Made by a program: the position numbers and the translations under genes. Below, piece after piece: positions 8,922-18,584 of a stretch of DNA of 64,000 bases (position 1 is its first letter; each line of letters opens with the position of its first letter). Under the pieces are notes generated by a model that saw only the letters and a program-made list of their open reading frames with translations, had not been told where the DNA came from and ran no database searches. Where the stretch lies: the NCBI GenBank assembly GCA_022457065.1, contig JAJGBQ010000003.1:1488001-1552000 (forward strand). Direction: 5' to 3'. Origin of the DNA: Curvularia sp. ZM96 (Eukaryota > Ascomycota > Dothideomycetes > Pleosporales > Pleosporaceae).

Positions 8922-11900
8922 ATGGAGACGATTAGCAGGCTGCCGCGCCGCTTGACCCAGCTCTACTCAGACACCAAAACCACCTGCGATGCTGTGGTCG
9001 AGCAGGATACCAAAGATACACCAGAGTCGCATGCGCTGCATCGCAAATTCAGGATACAGAAGGACCGGCTCATAACATGGGGCGTCGACTGGAGCGACAA
9101 CTCCAAGGGAAAGCAGGGCGACATCGATGACAGCGTGGAAGAGGCAGGCATGACGGAGACAGTCACGAGCGTGCTCGGAACGATCAAGGAGATACTTGAT
9201 GAGGCAGAGAGGATGCACCCGGGTGCATCTGCTGCTGGTGGGGGAAAGACATTATCTGGAGAGAAGAGTCGGCCTGACCCGCCCTCGTGGGCGGCCGCCG
9301 ACAAGTCACGTTACGAGGACTTGATCAAGGACCTCACAACGTCTATCGACATACTATACGACCTCTCTCGGAACCGGAGAACCCAGCGAGGACTTGAACG
9401 AGGCATCAGTCCCGGAAAAGCTACACCACGACCACCTCAACACAACGCGTCGCCATCAGTCTTCCTGTCGCCAGACTACAGCGCGTCCGACCTGACACTT
9501 GTAAATCCAGCAACCTTTTCTACAAACGCGCAAATATCCCGGTCTAACCTTCCGCCAAAACTAGACCCCGCTGACCTTGTCCTGCCCGATGAGGAACCAC
9601 CGCCATACGAAAGTGTTGGTACCACATCTGTCCGTGTCATCGGTCGCCTGAAATCCAGAGTCAACACCCATTCCTGGAAACCGGATAGCGGCAGAGAAAC
9701 AGAAATAAACGTTCTTGTCGACTACGCAAGCTACGATCCCACATACAGCATCACCGGAGTTACTCCTTCGACGGAACGTCTCGAGGCTTTGCTGACTATA
9801 CTAACAAAGTTGTCCAACAGCCAACCCTTCCCGGGCACACTGAAGTGTCTGGGATACGTTGAAGACCCGCACCAATCTCGCTTTGGTCTGGTCTTTGAAC
9901 TTCCAAGTTCTGTTTACTCGGGCCCTGCCGATTCACATAAATCCATAGACGACTTGAAGCCAGTCACCCTGCTGAGCGTGCTTCAGACGGGATCAAAGTC
10001 CTTGCACAACTCCACCAGTGCGACGCCACCACTCGAAGACCGCTTTCGCCTCGCTTTCACACTTGCATTGACTTTCAGCAAGATTCATGGCGACAACCTT
10101 GTTCATAAAGACGTCAATAGTACCAACATTGTACTGTTCAAGAAGAACAAGCGCCATTCTCACAATAGCCGAGCACTACAGTACTCCTTACGGGCGCCGG
10201 TTATCTGCTCATTCGACCTCTTCTCCGATTACGACATTGATCCACACAACAAGATGCCAACACTCAACATCTACCGTCACCCCGAGGACCCCAAGTCTAC
10301 TGGCGAGAAACAGCCGTACACGCCGAGTTTTGACTTGTACGGCTTAGGACTGGTACTCCTCGAAGTGGGTTTGTGGCAGCCACTGTATGATCTGTGGAAA
10401 CAAAAATACACGCTGAGCGACTTCAAACAAAGGATCGAGGATGTCTACATCCGCAGGCTTGCGTCCAAATGCGGAACGGCTTATATGCAGGTAGTGCGCG
10501 ACTGCTTTTGGGCAGCTGATGCAAGAGGCGATGCTACCGATATCTACCAGGTCTACTCACGCATCCTCACCAGACTCCAGCGCTGCTGTATGCTTGACGA
10601 ATCTGAGCCTGGCTTCGATTTGAGAGATTTGCGGCCTGACGCCACGCCCATTCAACAGCCATCTCCGTTGAAGCGCAAAAGCCAGAGCCAACCTCAACTT
10701 GCGTCTGAAGTTCACCAAAGTCCATCGTATAGAAGCGCAAAGCGATGGGCTCTGGAAAAAGGGTCGCACGCCCTGGAGAGAACCAAGTCGCTGTCGAGGA
10801 AATCACCTGATCCAGGACTCACAAGGAACCCGTCACGGAGCTCACAACACTCTATCCGAAAGAGCATTTCCGAAAGCCTGCGCATGATGAGCCCCAAGCA
10901 AGAACCAGTCGAAATGGAGTGGGAACAGAGAGATCCTCTAGAGGAATCAGGCACCCTCGTCGCGACACCACCAAACTCGCAAGACCCAAGTGACGTCTCG
11001 TCGCTGTATCGAGAACGCATGGTCACTGCTGCTGAAACGATCCAGCGCGCATGGAGACAGTCACGCAAACCTCCTGGCCAGACCGCGTCTCTGAAGGACT
11101 ACAAGGAAAAGATCCTCATCATCCAAAAAGCATGGCGAGAGTCAAAGCGCAAGCGAACAAACAACACCATTTCAGCTCTCGTTACTGATGGAATCCGCCA
11201 CTGGCCGCAAGCCACTCTTGGGTATCCTACGCCTGAGCCGGAGATCCAGAGCCGGACAGTAGACTCGAGCGAGAGCTGTGTTACATCGTCGATACAAATC
11301 GAGAGGGACACGGAGCCTGTCTCCCGTCCCAAGCTACGCCTGTTTCCTGTAAAATTCACGCCTGAAATCGTGGATGAATGGCATTCGACCATGCTGCCGC
11401 GTCTGGAGCGCCTTCTGGAGCGTGCGCTGAGAGATGCCGAGGAAACCGTCAGTATCGACCTTGTAGCTGTTGGAGAGGTTTTGGAGAAGGCTAAGCCAAC
11501 GGTGTTTGTCACTTGCAGCAGTGTTGCAAAGGTCAGGGCTCTGCTTAGTCGCCGCTTCCGGTATGACGAGAACGTGTATGATCTCAAAGTCAGGAGGGGA
11601 AAGATTAGGAGGTCAAAGATGAGTCGCTCGTCGCGCCGCACTCGGTATGTTGCTTTTTTCGCTGGATTCGTACGGTGACTGACTATTTAGGCCTCCTCAT
11701 CGCTCAATGATGAACACTGACTCGTACGGTGGTGACATGGCTGTCATGAATCCATGGCATCAGCAGCGCCCACTCTGTGGAGCATCGATTGGTGCCTTCA
11801 ATGGAGAGCATCTGCCACCAGTTTCGTATGGTGGAGTCATTCTGGTTGACGACGAGCCATTGGGTATGAGCGTCCACCATCTGCTAGACGCACCGTCAGA

Positions 11901-13281
11901 CGACGAGAGCGATGCAGATGAAGACTACGACAGGCCATACCCAAATGAGGCCATGCTGTCTAGTGGAGCAAACAACCCCTGGCTAATGGGTATGGGCACG
12001 CAACCAGGTGTTTACTTGGACTCTGAAGAGCCTGCGCCAATGTGGGATCTTGAGCTGTCTGACGACGAAGCATTCAAGAGCGAGGACGATGATGTCGACG
12101 CTGACTCTTTTCACTTTTCCGACAGCGAATTCGACTCGGATGAGGAGTCTCAGGGTTTGTGACAAACTCCACGATACAATCAACCATTACTAATCAAAGT
12201 AGACATGGCTGCATCCGATATATCACGCGCTACCACAGGAGACATTGACGGCATCCTTCTCGGCGAGGGCGAGCATATCAAAATTACCCAACCAGCCATT
12301 GACGACGTGGAGCCAGACTTCTTTCCCAACGAAGAAGACCGCGACGACGACCATCTCTCGTCGCACGAACTAGGCCATGTGCACGCCTCTTCCGGCATCC
12401 GCCGCTGGAAGCGCGATGGCATACTCCACGAGATCGACTGGGCGCTTCTCAAACTCAAAGAAGACCGTCTCCAACCCTACAACATCTGCCAAGGCGGACG
12501 CCGCTTCTGCTTCGGCAGCATGCCACCCGAACAGCGCTTCATCGCCTCGAAGCTCAAACCGCCCGTTGACCGCCGACACTACTCCCCCGAAGAAGACGAG
12601 TACCCCAACGGCGTAGCCCCCGCATCCTCCCTGGGCGGCCTCGCCGTCCACTGCTTCGGCCGCACCACCGGCCTCCAAGGCGGTATGATCAGCTCCGTCA
12701 TGTCCGCCGTGCGCATCTACCACCGCAAATCCTTTTCCCGCTCGTGGCACGTCGCCGGCGACTTTGGCATCGGCGGCGACAGCGGCGCGTGGGTCGTGCA
12801 AAACGGCAAACACAAAGTCGTGGGCCACGTCCTCGCCTTTTGCCACAAAAACCGCATCGCGTACATTTGCCCCATGGAGGTCCTGCTAGAAGATATCAAG
12901 CGCACCCTTGGCGCGAAGAGAATCTACCTCCCGGGTTCCAGCGAGCAATTGGCGTTTGCGGCCAGGAGGGCACGCCAGCAGGTCGATGAGCTAGGCGAGA
13001 GAGTCCAAGGGCTGGGTATTGTGGATTCGGCGGTGGATATGAGGGATGCTGCTGCTGCGGCAAGTAGGGCAGTGTCTCCACAGAGTGTGAGCCCTCCAGG
13101 GGGTATCTGGGCGGCTGCTGCTGCTTCGCATCGCTCATCGTTGTTGGCGGCGAAACAGGCGGCACAGGCGAGGGAGTCGGCAGCAGTAGAAAAAGAGCGC
13201 GACTGTGCGATGAGGAGTATCGGGAGGGTGGTGCAGGAGGCTAGTAGGGCGAGGGAAGGTGGGATTGAGATGAGTGTTTGA
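8922..13281 (+). CDS. HeLo-like / pseudokinase / IQ / trypsin-like protease fusion protein
   Basis: Three exons, 8922..11644, 11691..12154 and 12203..13281; introns are 46 and 48 bp with branch sites CTGAC and ACTAAT. The product is 1421 residues. Residues ~1-150 resemble the helical HeLo domain of HET-S-type proteins (FRIQKDRLITWG, then TIKEILDEAE). A kinase-like region at about 235-560 has HKDVNSTNIVLF near 394 but SFDLF in place of DFG and no clear VAIK lysine, so a pseudokinase is likely. Two IQ-type motifs lie near 704 and 733. A PA-clan (chymotrypsin-fold) domain spans ~925-1290 with His970/971, Asp1141 (IDWALLKL) and Ser1256 (GDSGAW). A long acidic insert separates His and Asp. The C-terminus is Ala-rich and possibly coiled. 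A cell-death or immune role is inference from domains alone. Confidence 0.85.
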
Positions 13282-16200
13282 TTTTTGAACTTTACTTTGA
13301 ACTTTTGGGTGTTGGTAAGCGGGGGGAGGGAAGGGAAGTAAGGAAAGGTATATACCCCGCTCTTTGTTTGTACATTGAATTTTTTATGGTATTTTTTTCA
13401 TGATAAATGATTTTTTATTACTTATATTCAAGTTGACGTGAGATGATTTTTTTTAGAGGAGCAAAAGAGACTTCAGGGTCTTGATTCATTGCCTTTTTCC
13501 CTTTTTTCTTTCTTCTTTTCCCTCTCTCTCGCGTCCCTATCTCCCTCCTCTGCTTCTTCTTCTTCTTCTTTCCCGAGAGAGAGAAAAAAAGTTCAAATAC
13601 CAGGTCTACTTCTAGCAATGAGAATTTTACGTGCGCTACCTACTTCTATTCACTGGTGTTTTTGGATTTTTGGATTTTTCTGTTTGTTGCTGAGGACTAA
13701 CTTTTATCCAGAGATTTGATTATTTTGATACGCGAAAGGTGAAAAGGGAAATGGACATGCGTCAGGGATTTTACTACTATCTATCTATTGATGAAGATGG
13801 AAGATGGAAATAGAGTGTGTTGTTTTCCGTAAGTCTTCAAATGGCATGCTGATTATATTGATAGAGGGAGTGGTATGGCTAGTCTGAGTCCTAGGGTACG
13901 GAGGGGTATGTATCAGGCGTTTAAATGGTGGTGTTTCGGTTTGCCCGATTACCTGGGGTTCTCGAGAATGATGTATAGGATGCGGGCGTTTGGGGTTAGG
14001 GGATTGTCTGACTGTTTAGGCAGAGATCATACAAGGGAAGATTGGATATATTTTGTGCTTTGGCGGGTAGCAGTTGTAGCTCTCTTGAGTTCAAGCCGAG
14101 TTATTGGCTGTGCAAGTATAAACCGAAGTGAGAGCAACTGTTGTAGGAGAAAGGTCTCGGTTTGGTGTGCTGCGATGGACTCTGGTAATTGGGCAGTATA
14201 TGACGCTGGTCCGGTGGGAGGAGCCGCGCGCCTGCCCAGTTGCTGCCTATTTCACTTTTCTCGCACTAAGCTGATTTTTATCGAGCATGATGACTTTACT
14301 TCTTTTTCGTTTTTCAATAATGGCTCGCCTGTGGCGATTGGCCTATCAAAAAGTATCACAAAAAACGGCAGGCCGCCTATGATGATTTTACAGGCGAAAC
14401 TTAGAAGGCTTTCAGCTCCTGGCTGTTACTATGATTGATTCGCTAATAGAATCCCAGAACAAGGTGTACCCCAGGAATGCAGCGTTTAACAAGACATCAC
14501 AGTATAGCTGTGAAGAAACCTCTCGTACTCTAAAGTTAACGACGTAAGGTGGCGCAGCTGAGGAGGGTAATTTCGCTTTTGAATATTGACAGCAAACCGT
14601 CGGAGTCCTAGGGCTGCTCGCTGTACAAAGCCAGCTCAGGAGGCTGCACTATTACATCAAAAATAGACGTATTATAGGCAACACCATCCAATCACATCCG
14701 CATGGAAGCCTACTTTGATCGGACCTATAGGCCATGAGTCGCAACTAGACTCGGGGTCAATCCACCGTGACAGCCGTAGCTGGAGTCCTCTTGACTAATG
14801 AATAACGGCCAGTCCAATCAAGCAACAAACCGAAAGACGACCATCCAATCTCCACAAACGAAGAAGACTCAAGGCGGGTTGAACTCGCAAGCCACGGCAG
14901 TTGGCCTAATCCTAGCTATAACTCAGAATAGTGTACTCAACGTCGCTTCCGGCCTGTCACCCTCCTTTTCTAATGGACGTCCGAAGGCGAGGACTCAAAA
15001 GGGCGTACGACGCATTTTAGGGCGCGGGGACCAAAATAGCAATGGCTGGCTTGAGGCTTTTTACCCGGAAGGCAAGTTCCGATTTTGAGCCTCTGGCTTC
15101 GAGAAATGTAGCCCCTTTCGCGGCCGTCCACACCTATTCGTCAAGAATGTGTATTTATTCACAAGTTCATGCTGGGTCGATCTCCTTGAGCCTCACGGAG
15201 AGTTTGGTGGGGCATTAAGACAGGGTCAAGGGAAATCAATAATCCAATGGCATCGTGCGTCGAAAACATGAGCCCATGAGAGTCTGGCTTGGCCGCTTTG
15301 GCATGTATGTATGGCGCCAGGCGTCCAGAACGGGATGCGCTAGGACAGGATTCGAGGTGGCGTATCCCCTAAAAGGGTCTGTTCTTTTTGGCGAACAGCG
15401 CAAGCGATCACCAAGCCGGCCCCGGCTTCAATGCTGCGGGGTGAACCACATTCGATGTGAACTCACATTATCGCGAATTGCATTGGGCAGTTTGACGAGT
15501 ACGAGCTGAACCTACTCATCTCACAACGTTCGGGTATTGGAGCACCCTAAATTGGCAGTCTCAGCTGAGTATCATAACGTCGAGCTAGTGCACCGCCGCA
15601 ACTGTGGCATAGGCACATACCTTCCACAATGCCATTCTTGAGTTCGCGCTATCGACGGCTCATAGCGCTAAGACCACAAGTCTGGGCCCAGGGATAGGCA
15701 GAACTGGAGCGGTTAGCAACCATGCTTCTCTAGGCTAACACCCGGCAGCTAGCACTCCACTACCAAGGACCTCATATTGTGGAAATATGTCTACCCAAAA
15801 GGGATCTCAGGTCATGACTCGCCCGGCGACTTGTTGCGTGCACAGTAGATGCGAGTGTCTCATACAGGTTTGTGAAATGGATGGAATGTGAGAATAACAA
15901 AATACCAGGCTGTGATGCCTACTGTAAAAGCAACCGGCAAGTAGACAGAAGAACCTTACAAGATCGACTCGAAGCAGCTTTCCGGTGTATGTTTAAGTTT
16001 CCGGTGAGGAGGCTTTTACTTCGTATTCACAATTACACAGACTCACTCCCCAGACGCTCTTGCAGTCGTAGCGCCACGGTGTAGATCGGATCGAGCATAA
16101 TGGTGATAGCAAGCGAGCTGTCACTCCCGCAACTTCAGGGGCACCTCCTTGAGACCGAGCTTCTCGGCCTCAGTAAGTATATATGGATGAACGTTCCTCT

Positions 16201-16362
16201 TGACTTCTTCTCCATCTGCAAGATCTATCCAGTCTCAGAATCACTTCGCGCTCCTCGAGTGACGACCACGCTCTTTTTTCCTATACTCACTTACCCTAGT
16301 CATTCGTTGTCAACGATCTTATTATACTTAATACTCAACCTAATAAACCACCAATAACCAAT
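13282..16362. other. 3-kb gene-empty stretch
   Basis: No supportable gene. It starts with the 3' flank of the HeLo gene, then T-rich and CT-rich runs (about 13,380-13,580). The only longer open frame, 13875-14438 (+, 187 codons), has no recognisable domain and an implausible composition. No terminal repeats or transposase-like frames were seen. The last 200 bases hold the promoter of the PAAY-repeat gene, with TATATAT at about 16178-16184. A possible 5' UTR intron (GTAAGT near 16173 to CTAG near 16299) is only suggestive. Confidence 0.5.
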
Positions 16363-18273
16363 ATGAAGTACGCAATCATCTTCGCTGCCACCGCCGCAGC
16401 CCACCAGGCCTACGGTGGCTACGGACACGAAGCCCACTCCAGCGCTCCCGTCAAGCCATCCACCACTGCGCCTGCCGGATATGCCACCGTTACCCCAGGC
16501 TACGGCAAGCAGCCCGTTACCGTAACCACCCAGCACCAGGCCTACCCAACCTGCGTGTCTGCTGCTTACGGTGACAAGAGCTGCGACAAGTGGGAGGAGA
16601 AGACCTACGTGTCCACTGTCATCAAGGACTACGACAACAACTACGCCACTGTCACTAACACTGATGACAAGGTTGTTGTCTACCACACCAAGACGACCAT
16701 CACCCACTCTGCTACCAGCACTGGTGGTTACGCCGCCCCCACTGGCGTCTCCTCCAAGAACGGCACCGAGAACTGCTGGTACGAGCTGTACGAGAAGATC
16801 GAGGAGGTTCCCTACAAGGAGCTTGGCCCCAACGTTCTTCCCGGCTACTCTGGCTCTGGTCTCTACCCCCAGGGTGCCCAGAAGCAGCCTGTCCATGTCA
16901 AGGAGTACAAGGGCGGAAAGTGGTCCGAGTACGAGCACAGCTACAGCTACGGCACTCCCAAGCCTGAGGTCAAGGTCTACGAGAAGCCTGGTGTCTATGT
17001 TGTCCCCAGCAAGGACATGGTCGTCAAGTACCCCGTTGACCACCCTGCTGTGGCCACTACTACCGCCAAGGCTGGTGAGACCTGCACCTACGGCGGACAG
17101 TACGTCGAGGCCACTTCGACTGGCTACATCACCGCTCCCTACGGTGCGTACAAGACCAAGACTGAGGGCGGCAAGACCGTGACCGAGACTGTCGTCTCGT
17201 ACACCACCATCTACGCCTCTACCACCGGTAAATACGAGGTCGCTAAGCCCACCACCACCGTCTACGACCACGACGTCGAGGTCACCTACCCGACTGCCAA
17301 GCACTACGAGGCCGGTGTGTACCACAAGCCTGCGCAGACTGTCACCATCACCTCTGCTGGCCAGGCCTACACCTGCGAGTATGAGAAGCCCACCGCCCAT
17401 GCTGCTACCCCCTCCCCCGTGGTTCCGGGCTACAACAAGCCTTCTCCCTCGCCCATGAACCCCCACGGCGGAAACAAGTACCCTTCGTACCCAGCCCAGC
17501 CTGCTAAGAACAGCACTGAGCCAGTGTACGGATCTTACCCTTCGCACCCAGCCCAGCCTGCTAAGAGCAGCTCTGCGCCAGCGTACGGATCGTACCCTGC
17601 TTCCTCCTCCCCTGCCGCTGCCTACGGCCATGGCCACGGCTACGGACACAGCACCATGATGACTGTTCCCGTCAACTACGCCACCTCGTCTGCTCCAGTC
17701 CAGTACCCTGTTGCTAGCCCCAGCTCCACTCCTTGCGAGAGCTCTAGCACCCCTGCTGCGTACCAGACTAAGCCTGCTTCTTCCAGCCCGGCTGCGTACA
17801 ACAACTACCCAGCTGCCTCTTCCCCAGCTGCTTACAACGCCTACCCGGCTGCGTCTAGCCCAGCTGCCTACCCGCCCTCTCCCGCTGTTTCCTCCCCGGC
17901 TGCATACAACGCCTACCCAGCTGCCTCATCCCCAGCTGCCTACCAGCCTGCTCCTGCCGTCTCTTCTCCAGCGGCTTACGGATCCGCTCCCAGCCCAGCT
18001 GCCTACCAGCCCGCTCCCGCTGCCTCCTCCCCAGCTGCGTACAACAACTACCCAGCTGCCTCATCCCCAGCTGCCTACCAGCCCGCTCCCGCTGCTTCTT
18101 CCCCGGCTGCCTACGGATCCGCTCCCAGCCCAGCTGCTTACCAGCCCGCCCCCGCCGTCTCTTCCCCAGCTGCCTATGCGCCGGCCCCTACTCCCGCTGC
18201 TGACGCCTACAAGCCCACCTACGAGACTGGTGGTCCCGAGGGCAACACCTACAGCAACGAGGGCGAGTACTAA
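16363..18273 (+). CDS. Secreted PAAY-repeat, Tyr/Pro/Ser-rich cell-wall-like protein
   Basis: 636 residues, no intron needed. The start MKYAIIFAATAAA looks like a short signal peptide. The middle (about 20-350) is rich in Tyr, Thr and Val, with scattered single cysteines and N-glycosylation sequons such as NGT. The C-terminal third is repetitive. Two imperfect copies of a GSYP-PAQPAK unit come first, then about 13 PAAY units, ten of them as SSPAAY, spaced 8-10 residues. It ends in GEY with no hydrophobic tail, so no GPI anchor is evident. Repeat, composition and signal suggest an extracellular or wall-associated structural protein or adhesin-like protein. I do not recognise a named family. 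Codon use is strongly C/G-ending, as in highly expressed genes. Confidence 0.85.
   Translation: MKYAIIFAATAAAHQAYGGYGHEAHSSAPVKPSTTAPAGYATVTPGYGKQPVTVTTQHQAYPTCVSAAYGDKSCDKWEEKTYVSTVIKDYDNNYATVTNTDDKVVVYHTKTTITHSATSTGGYAAPTGVSSKNGTENCWYELYEKIEEVPYKELGPNVLPGYSGSGLYPQGAQKQPVHVKEYKGGKWSEYEHSYSYGTPKPEVKVYEKPGVYVVPSKDMVVKYPVDHPAVATTTAKAGETCTYGGQYVEATSTGYITAPYGAYKTKTEGGKTVTETVVSYTTIYASTTGKYEVAKPTTTVYDHDVEVTYPTAKHYEAGVYHKPAQTVTITSAGQAYTCEYEKPTAHAATPSPVVPGYNKPSPSPMNPHGGNKYPSYPAQPAKNSTEPVYGSYPSHPAQPAKSSSAPAYGSYPASSSPAAAYGHGHGYGHSTMMTVPVNYATSSAPVQYPVASPSSTPCESSSTPAAYQTKPASSSPAAYNNYPAASSPAAYNAYPAASSPAAYPPSPAVSSPAAYNAYPAASSPAAYQPAPAVSSPAAYGSAPSPAAYQPAPAASSPAAYNNYPAASSPAAYQPAPAASSPAAYGSAPSPAAYQPAPAVSSPAAYAPAPTPAADAYKPTYETGGPEGNTYSNEGEY
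17776..18180 (+). repeat. In-frame tandem repeat encoding SSPAAY units
   Basis: About thirteen imperfect units of 24-30 bp encode S-S-P-A-A-Y followed by NNYPAA, NAYPAA, QPAPAV/A or GSAP. A longer block (QPAPA-SSPAAY-GSAPSPAAY) appears twice, which implies duplication of several units at once. Copy number is likely to vary between strains. Confidence 0.9.
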
Positions 18274-18584
18274 GAAGTTTTTTTGAGTTGAAGGAGAGAG
18301 ATGTAGATAGGATGTGGAAGCAAAGGGGGAGGGAAAAGCGAGAAAAGTAGAGAGATAACTAATATATTTTTCCTTTTTTCCATTTTGCTTGCTTGTGTGA
18401 AATATAAATTTCTTCATTGGGTGATATAAAAAATGGGCAAATGAAAGTCAGAGAGATGTAAGATTTTGTGATGGGTGTTTTTGAAATGGTGAATCCGACT
18501 CACTGACTACACAACCCCTTTTACATTTTTAACTGCACTTAACTTACTCACTCAGAAACTAGCCCCCCTCTCCCAGTGCCAACC
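18274..18584. other. Short convergent intergenic region
   Basis: AT-rich 3' flanks of two converging genes (PAAY-repeat protein and ADE2). It contains T-runs and ATATATTTTT-like strings of the kind found around polyadenylation sites. No gene. Confidence 0.6.

Noticed and set aside
11707..12162. Separate small acidic-protein gene between the HeLo and protease parts
   Set aside because: Two good introns with matching phases join it on both sides, and it carries the catalytic His region of the protease domain.
13875..14438. 187-codon frame in the empty stretch
   Set aside because: Composition rich in Arg, Cys, Trp and Ser without any motif, no consistent codon bias and no splice-extended partner.
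16300..17649. 449-codon open frame on the minus strand opposite the PAAY-repeat gene
   Set aside because: Gly/Val/Leu-rich shadow created by strongly biased codons on the other strand; no domain, and it stays open only through the biased coding region.
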